A stretch of DNA of 64,000 nucleotides from Achatina immaculata (Eukaryota > Mollusca > Gastropoda > Stylommatophora > Achatinidae), in assembly GCA_009760885.1 (NCBI GenBank), contig CM019718.1:25909133-25973132 (forward strand), given 5' to 3'. The notes under the pieces were generated by a model. The model had not been told where the DNA came from. It ran no database searches and saw only the letters and a list, made by a program, of their open reading frames with translations. The position numbers and the translations under genes were made by a program. Shown one piece after another: positions 57,600 to 64,000 of the stretch. Position 1 is the first letter of the stretch. Every line of letters begins with the position of its first letter.

Positions 57600-59990
57600 A
57601 TGGAGCGCACTTCAATAAAGACATTGTCATCGTCTTTCACTCCCTTGAGAGCATAGGCCATAAATAAAGGCTCTCCAGTCATCCCTGCTCTTGGAATTAT
57701 TCTCTGCTTCCTTCCATGTGAATCCCTTGTTTCTGAGCACTGTTATAATTTCTCTTCTCCAAGTAAGTCTAGGTCTTCCTCATTCTCTATTTCCTTAAGG
57801 ATTCCATGTCAATGCCTGTCTTGCTATGCTGGTGTTGGGTTTCCTCAGAGTGTGGCCAATCCACCTCCATTTCCTAGACATGATTTGTAGATTCATTGGT
57901 TCTTATCCTGCCCTTTCCCAGATCTCCTTGTTCCTAATCTTGTCCTGCCATTTAATGTTTAAAATCTTCCTCAAGCAGTAGTTCATGAATGTTTGTATCC
58001 TTTGTTGCACTGTCTTGGTCATAACTCATATCTCTGAATCATACAGCAGTCTTTACGTGCGTATTGAAAAACCTAATTTTGGTTCTTGTTTTGACGTCCT
58101 TTAATGACCATATTTTGTTAAGTTGGATAAATGCTGTCCTGGCCTTGGTTATTCTAGCTTTAACATCCTTTTCCGTTCCCCAGTATTTATCCACTATGCT
58201 TTCAATAAAGACAACCTGGCATATTTTCTTGTCATAATCTATCACTTCCAGATTGTCTTTCCTACAGATTTTTTTCTTTTTTTAAGTCTATTTCATCTTC
58301 GTGGTGTTTTATGGGATATACCTGCTTTGTGCTTTTCTTTGGCTTCTATCTCAGATCATGCTGGCAAACAATGAATCTCACTTGTATTTAATGTGATCTA
58401 GGAATCATCATAATTCACCTTCACCATGTCAAACCATGCAAATAATTTTGTTTTTTCTGAATTCTTTGCTATGTCAATAGTAAGCCACCAACAAGATTCC
58501 ACCGTGGCAGTGGTATGAATAAAGTTCTTTTCCATTCTTTTGGTCAAATACCTGAATGCCATCTTTTTACATAGTGCATGATAGACTGTTGCACAATCCT
58601 TTCCTCCTGCTTTAATCAATTCAGCTGTTATCTCATCGCATCCTAATGATTTACCATTTTCCAGATTCTTTCTTGCCCATAAAACTTCTATTGTTGGTTC
58701 AGGTTCTTTCTCCTCCAATAATAACTCACACTGTTGATTTCTGCTTTCACAGTCGGTTGTTTCATACATTCCTCTGCAATATTCCTTCCATCTTTCTAGA
58801 ATTTCCTCTGTCTTTGTCAAGGTATTCCCCATCTTGTCACAAATTACATTTAGCTTGGGTGTGACATTTCTCGTCAGTGTCTTCATTTCTTTAAACATTT
58901 CACTATCTCTTCCACACTTCTGATGTCCTATTCTTTCACAATAATCTTGTATGTATTGTTTTTTTGTCTTTTCTTATGTTTCTTCATACTTCTTTTGTTA
59001 AAGATTGATATTCCTCTTTGTTGTTGTTTGTCACTTTCTATTGCATCTTCATTTCTCTATGTTGTTTTATCAGTTCTAGTGTGCTTGGTGTATTCCATCC
59101 ATTCTTTTGTATTTTCTTTACTGGAACCATGTCTTTAGCTGTTGTTATTAAGATACCTCTGGCCTGTGTAGCCAAATCATATGGTGTCATCTCGTCCTGT
59201 ATATCCATCAGGATTTCGAAACGGTTCTTCACTTCTGTATCATATTGTTCTGGTATTTTTGTAAAATCTAAGCAGAGTGGTCTTGATCCTGCAACTGTCT
59301 TTTTTAATCTTTATCTTCATGTCTGCTATTAATAACTCATGGTCCATGTCACAGTCAGCACCTGGTAAAGTTTTTGCTGATGTCATACTTGATCTCCACC
59401 GTCTTTGCACTAAAATGTAATCTATTTGATTCTTGGTTTTCCCATAAGGTGATGTCCATGTGTAAAGTCTTCTTGGAAGGTTGTTTAAAAAGTGTGTTAG
59501 CGATCATTAGCTCATTTTCCATTCAACATGCCATTAGACTGTCATCTGCCTCATTTCCATGTCCTATGCCAAATTTCCCTACAACATGTCCATCATCTTC
59601 TGTTCTGTCTGTAGCAATCTTTGCATTAAAATCCCTCATTATTAATACAATATCATTTTTCATACATGGTCTATTGTCATTTGCAGTGTGTTATAAAAGT
59701 CTTCTACTTCCTCTTCTACTGCTGATGTAGGTGCGTATATATGGATGATTGTTACATTTCTAGGAGTGCCTTTAAGTCTAATTGTGAGGATTCTATCACT
59801 TACTGGATTGTAACCTAGTAATGCTTTTGAAGTTGATTTGCTCAAGTAAAAAGCCACTCTCTGTTGTACCAAGTAAAATAATTCTGCCAATATATTGGAT
59901 TGTTCTTATTGTTTCTCATTTACGTCGCTGTTTCTTCCCTTTCCTTCATCTTGCTATCCTCTTTTTTTTTCCCCTGAACCATAGACTTCT
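57600..59990 (-). mobile_element. LINE family G, EN and RT remnants with the RT core missing
   Basis: Minus strand, from high coordinates: ALLGYNPVSDRILTIRLKG, VTIIHIYAPTSAVEEEVEDF (APE endonuclease), DFNAKIATDRTEDDGHVVG, EVKNRFEILMDIQDEMTPYD, NGKSLGCDEITAELIKAGG (start of RT), then at 58250 a jump to KDVKARITKARTAFIQLNKI (thumb region), ending RDDWRAFIYGLCSQGSERR. The RT palm with YADD is absent between about 58400 and 58250. Multiple frameshifts. Confidence 0.85.
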
Positions 59991-61330
59991 ATCCAGGTCT
60001 GTTCCATTAAGGTAACTATTTTGTCAAATGTTACAAAAGTCTTATATAGTAAAATGCTCTGTGAAATGTTACAACACAGCCTTATAATTGTTCTATAAAA
60101 TACTGCAGTTTTTTTAAGTCAGCCACATAATTGTTTCGTGAATCTTTTTTAATCAAACCTTTGTAACAGGCTGAACTCTTGAGGATGGTCGGTGTTAATG
60201 CAGGTACCTGTGTTGGCTTTCAAAGATGTGAGTAAATTAAAGAATACAATTTTTAGAAACAAAAAAAAAAAAGAAAAAGAAACGGAATTCATGGAACAGT
60301 GGCCCCAACCATGGCCTACTTTTTTTTTTTGCTCTTCAACTTTTTAGAACCCTATAGAGAAACGGGTTTCGTTCAATACAACACAGTTTACTTGACGTGT
60401 TTCTTTCACGCCATAAACAGTTTTGGCCCTAGAAACTAATACTGTTAGAAGTAATGTTACAAGTGAAGTAATCTGAGGAAATAGATAAAACTGCTAGAAG
60501 TATAAAGTTATGCCAGTCTGCTTGCTCCACATGATATATAGACTATATACTAATAAGTTTACTATTATATAAACTGAAACATGGGAAAGCATATGACATA
60601 AATAACAACATGGAAATTAAATGAAGTTAAAAATAATGATGAGATAAACTATGGTCTGAAAAAAAAAAAGGATATATACATACGACATACCTGACGCCCC
60701 TTTCTTAGAAAGCCTAGAATTCTAATGGTATCAGTTTCTACGAACTTATCTTCTCGCTGTCAATAAATAGGCCTTTAGGTTTCACACAAGTCATTATTTA
60801 TTACCTGTGTCTGACACAAGGATTTCTAAATGCCACAGAAATTTTTCCAGTCTACACATTTTAGGTATTTCTATACGGATTTTTAACAAAATCTTTTTTT
60901 TCACACTGCATATTTAGAAAGTGAATGTAATGTATTTCTCTTGAACCATACAATCTTGTCAAGTAGACTTTTAAAATGTTGCCATACTGTACTGTTATAT
61001 TTCAATTTAAAATTTACTGGGAGAAATTTTGTTAACTTGTGATGAGTAATATCTACTCCTTGTATGACAACAAAGAGAACTTGGATATTAGGAACTGATT
61101 TTTATATTCTCCATATGGAATTCTGTAATGATAGATCTATATAGTGCTTTCATTTCCTAGAGTATGTCAAAGAAGGATAATACAGCTTACAGCTGAATAC
61201 AGCTTACTCTGACTCTGGAAGAATTGGGCAGTGGTTGATAGTTTGTAAAAATACAGTGACAGTAAGAAGTGTGTTCATGTAGCCAATCCTTCTCTACACA
61301 GTTGATCTGAAAACACCTCACTGTCTAGCT
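59991..61330. other. No gene recognised except the exon candidate at 60691-60756
   Basis: A+T-rich DNA with A and T runs; nothing else recognised. Confidence 0.4.
60691..60756 (-). other. Possible extra upstream exon (66 nt) on the TRAF strand
   Basis: A 66-nt open stretch, phase 0 on both sides, lies between an acceptor (TTGACAG) and a strong donor (CAG|GTATGT). It reads REDKFVETDTIRIL...RKGRQ and would join in frame to the exon at 54124-54204. It has no cysteine or zinc-finger feature and I do not recognise it. It could be an alternative exon, part of another gene, or chance. Confidence 0.22.
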
Positions 61331-61334
61331 AAGA

Positions 61335-62841
61335 ATCGGTGACCCATAGCTGATATGCTAGCGCCAGGGTCAGCAAACAATAGCTGACCAAGACTCTGTC
61401 CCACCTCTCCGTTGGTATCCATTGTAAAAGGCCTAACCTGGTTACAGGGGCAGGGATGACATGGTGGTGGAGCCTGCTAAAGAAACACTGCACATCCCTC
61501 TGCTTTTTAGCTGCACTCCGGGACTTCTGCTTCTTCATTCGCTTCTACCACCAAGACCGCCCCGTGGTCTTACTGAATTTACTCCTGTGGTCCTTGATAG
61601 GTCACGTGGTCCCCTGTGGTCCCCGAAAGGACCACTCGAGATCCACGAGAGGACCACAGAAAGTTCAGAGTATCGCAGAGCTTGAGTCTGTATTCTTGGT
61701 GGGTCTCAGAAATGGGATTGCATGACACCATGGTTTTCATTGCACCAGTTTAATCTAGAGTCGAACTTTCTCACCGGAAAACCTCGACATGTTGTGGATA
61801 TCAGTATATCCCCGTTGGGTGAGAGGTGATTGCCCATCCAGACTAGAGCTAGACTTTCTCACTGGAAAACCTCGACGTGCTTTGGGATACATGTATCCCA
61901 CCAGGTGAGAGGTGGTTGCCCATCCAGTCCAGCATTTGACTTTCTCACCTGAAAACCTCAGCGTGATTAGGATACGCATACATCCCCACCGGATGAGAGG
62001 TGGTTGCCTATCTAGACTGCACTGGTCCAGTGTCTCCGACTTCAGCATTTTGTGGTTGTAGCCGCTACCCTTCCTAGTTGTGACCTGGACGAAGCTTTTG
62101 TCCAGGAGGACGAATCCTCGCTACTAGTATGTTTCACCCCTGGGTTGAGCCGGTTTAGGCATATTATCCCAGTATGGGCGTGTTTAGGACGTGAACAAAC
62201 TCTAGAGCAGAGTTACTGTGACATGAGTAGCCATCAAGTTTCCCCGGTTTAACCCAGTTTAAGATTATTTCACCAGTATGGGTGTATATCGGACGTGGCC
62301 GGCCTCTAGAGCAGGTGCCATAGTACGAGTAGCTCTCGCTGTGAGACTACTGGACATACTGACTAAGCTTCACTTCATCCTTTCATCACCTTTTCACATC
62401 GACGCCACACAGCAACCCTAATTTCTTTTTCGCATTTTCTTCATCGGCCGGGAGAAGTTTCACTCTACGCACAGCATCCGAAGAATCTCACCAGCAGTGT
62501 CTTAACCTGTGAGTTAAGCCGGTTCAGGCATTTTGCCCAATATGAGTGTACATAGGACATGGCTGACTTCCAGGCCAGAGGTGCCGTGATTTGACTACTT
62601 CGCTTAATCCTTTCTTTCACCTTTTCCACAGTGGTGCCACGCGGCAACCCCATTCGCATTTTTCTTCACTGGCCGGGAGGAGCCCCACTCCATGCACAGC
62701 AGCTAAAGAATCTCGCCAGCAGCAACTCCAGGACTGAAAAAAATAGCCGCTATAACCCGCTCCCAAGCTGATATGATGCTGTGCTTCAACACCTTCACAG
62801 CATCGGCTGCAAAGAACACCAGCTCGTAGTTACAGGGAGAT
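61335..62841 (+). mobile_element. SINE-like repeat S, copy 7, split by element M
   Basis: Left part 61335-61525 (GCTGATATGCTAGCGCCAGG ... GCACTCCGGGACT) and right part 62725-62841 (ACTCCAGGACTGAAAAAAAT ... GTAGTTACAGGGAG) together make one complete copy; element M lies between them. Confidence 0.85.
61526..62724 (-). mobile_element. 1.2-kb repeat-built element M, copy 2
   Basis: 1199 bp, flanked by ACTCC(G/A)GGACT (61515-61525 and 62725-62735). Homologous end to end with 8920-10113, with the same three internal repeat sets. The minus strand ends GCGAATGAAGAAGCAGA. Confidence 0.88.
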
Positions 62842-62924
62842 CGGAGACAGAAAGAAAGCCTAGAAACAGTTTTAGGTTTTAAGATATAACCACATCCTCT
62901 GCTTCTGCTCTCTCAGGAGTATGA

Positions 62925-63430
62925 TCTTCTTCTTCTTCTGTCTATGCTTCAGATCCTGATCCCTGTCGACATAGCAAAGCCCGCAGTCCTCTCCAGATCT
63001 TGATAGGAGCCCCAAAGCTTTTGCTCCAAGCTTGTGTCCTCTGGCCATATCTCACGTCTCATGTCTGCATGGTTTGGGCACTCTTGTAGGATATGTTCTG
63101 GAGTCTTGACTCCATTGCCACATGGACACTCGTCTGTGTGAGACATTTTGAGTCAATGCAGGTGGCTCAGTAGTCTGCAGTGGCCTGTCCTTAGGTGAAA
63201 GAGGATGGTTTGCTGTCTTTGTAGTTGGTGTGTTGGATCTGGTTCAATGCTGCATTTCAGTTTCTTTCTCCATTCAGATCTGCACTGGTTACGGATTATG
63301 GTTTTCGCCTCTTTGTAGTTGACTGGATGATTGGTTTGATCTTGATTGCTGCCTGCTTTGGATAGGCTGGCAGCTATTTCATTGCCAGCTATTCCACAGT
63401 GGGATGGTACCCATTGCAGAGCCACAGTTG
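62925..63430 (-). mobile_element. RNase H-type LINE 3' end
   Basis: Minus strand: MALQWVPSHCGIAGNEIAAS (RNase H motif; the catalytic Asp of NExAD is replaced, NEIAAS), KKLKCSIEPDPTHQLQRQQT, HLRTGHCRLLSHLH, then CPCGNGVKTPEHILQECPNH (zinc-knuckle-like C-x1-C...H...C), RTAGFAMSTGIRI-stop. Ends in an AGAAGAAGAAGAAGA tail at 62927-62942. Confidence 0.85.
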
Positions 63431-63599
63431 TTGACAGCGTAAGAAGAGTATGATGATGTTTAATATTACCAAAGAATAACCCTCTTCTTTATGGAGTTTA
63501 GGAGCCAGTTCTTGCCCAGAAAGTATCCATAACAAACTGCTAAAGGAAATTATGGTGGTGACAGTAAATTTCCTGACTGTTTCAAGCTTAGCTCTTGAC

Positions 63600-63840
63600 G
63601 GCTGGGTACTGTGGCTGATGTGCTCAACTCTCACCACGAAATTAGAAGTTCAAGTCAGGCCAGAAGCATCCTAGTAGCTCAGCTGTAGAAATGTGCATCT
63701 GGCTATACTTCTGGAACTGGGAAAGGGTTAGCAGCCAGGCATGATGCTGACCACATGTCAAGTGCCAACAGGTCAAGGAAAATGTGGAGATGGGTGTCAA
63801 AGGTTTGTCATACCAGCTCCATAACCTAGTTGCTATAATT
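63600..63840 (+). mobile_element. tRNA-derived SINE, diverged copy
   Basis: TACTGTGGCTGATGTGCTCA and GAAGTTCAAGTCAGG suggest A- and B-box parts; then TTAGCAGCCAGGCATGATGC TGACCACATG matches the conserved SINE body block at 34955-35238. Confidence 0.65.
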
Positions 63841-64000
63841 AAATGTCATTTTTTTTTAACATAGTGACTGAATTATAACAGAACATTTAGCAATACTGTA
63901 ACAAACACTTCATGCCACACAGGTGTGACAGAATAAATTTATCTTCAAGACAAGTGATAAATGGACAACAAGAAAGAATTAGGGGTAACAACCTCATCCT

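Overview
This looks like a stretch of an animal (metazoan) genome. It is A+T-rich and repeat-dense, and I recognise one host gene in it, split into short exons. The mix of elements (APE-type LINEs ending in short microsatellite tails, a Penelope-like element, DD34D and DD41D mariners, a Helitron, hAT-like and TTAA-flanked elements, tRNA-derived SINEs) together with an invertebrate-type TRAF gene suggests a lophotrochozoan, most likely a mollusc. That assignment is inference.

Host gene: eight consecutive exons on the minus strand (54204 down to 40921) encode the C-terminal 353 or so residues of a TNF-receptor-associated factor, closest to TRAF3 by motif memory. They carry the last TRAF-type zinc fingers, a coiled coil, and a complete TRAF-C/MATH domain split over three exons. 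All exon junctions are in phase and have usable splice sites. The RING and first zinc fingers lie upstream (higher coordinates) and probably outside the window; one weak extra exon candidate sits at 60691-60756. The introns are full of transposon debris and minisatellites.

1-40.9 kb: no other host gene recognised. In order: hAT-like end (1-479), LINE-A copies (1890-2870, 3702-4981), a complete but dead mariner (5114-6405) abutting a DD41D mariner (6408-7378), a third mariner split by a SINE-like element (7752-8899), a 1.2-kb element built of internal repeats (8920-10113), more LINE 3' ends, a Penelope-like element with inverted flanks (12908-14170), a 45-bp minisatellite (14.65-15.43 kb), nested LINE fragments (16-23 kb), a Helitron carrying heat-shock-element-like sequences (about 23.39-25.04 kb), the longest LINE-A copy (26.75-29.17 kb), and then SINEs, LINE tails and tandem arrays to 40.1 kb.

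54.2-64 kb: SINE, palindromic tandem repeat, LINE fragment split by a TTAA-flanked element, a LINE with EN and RT remnants (57.6-60.0 kb), a second copy of the 1.2-kb element nested in a SINE-like repeat (61.3-62.8 kb), and an RNase H-type LINE 3' end (62.9-63.4 kb).

All mobile elements with recognisable coding sequence are broken, so the window reads as gene plus transposon graveyard. The observation I would follow first is the Helitron, whose body holds a consensus heat-shock element beside a TATA box and whose 3' end holds a 40-bp array of HSE-like units.
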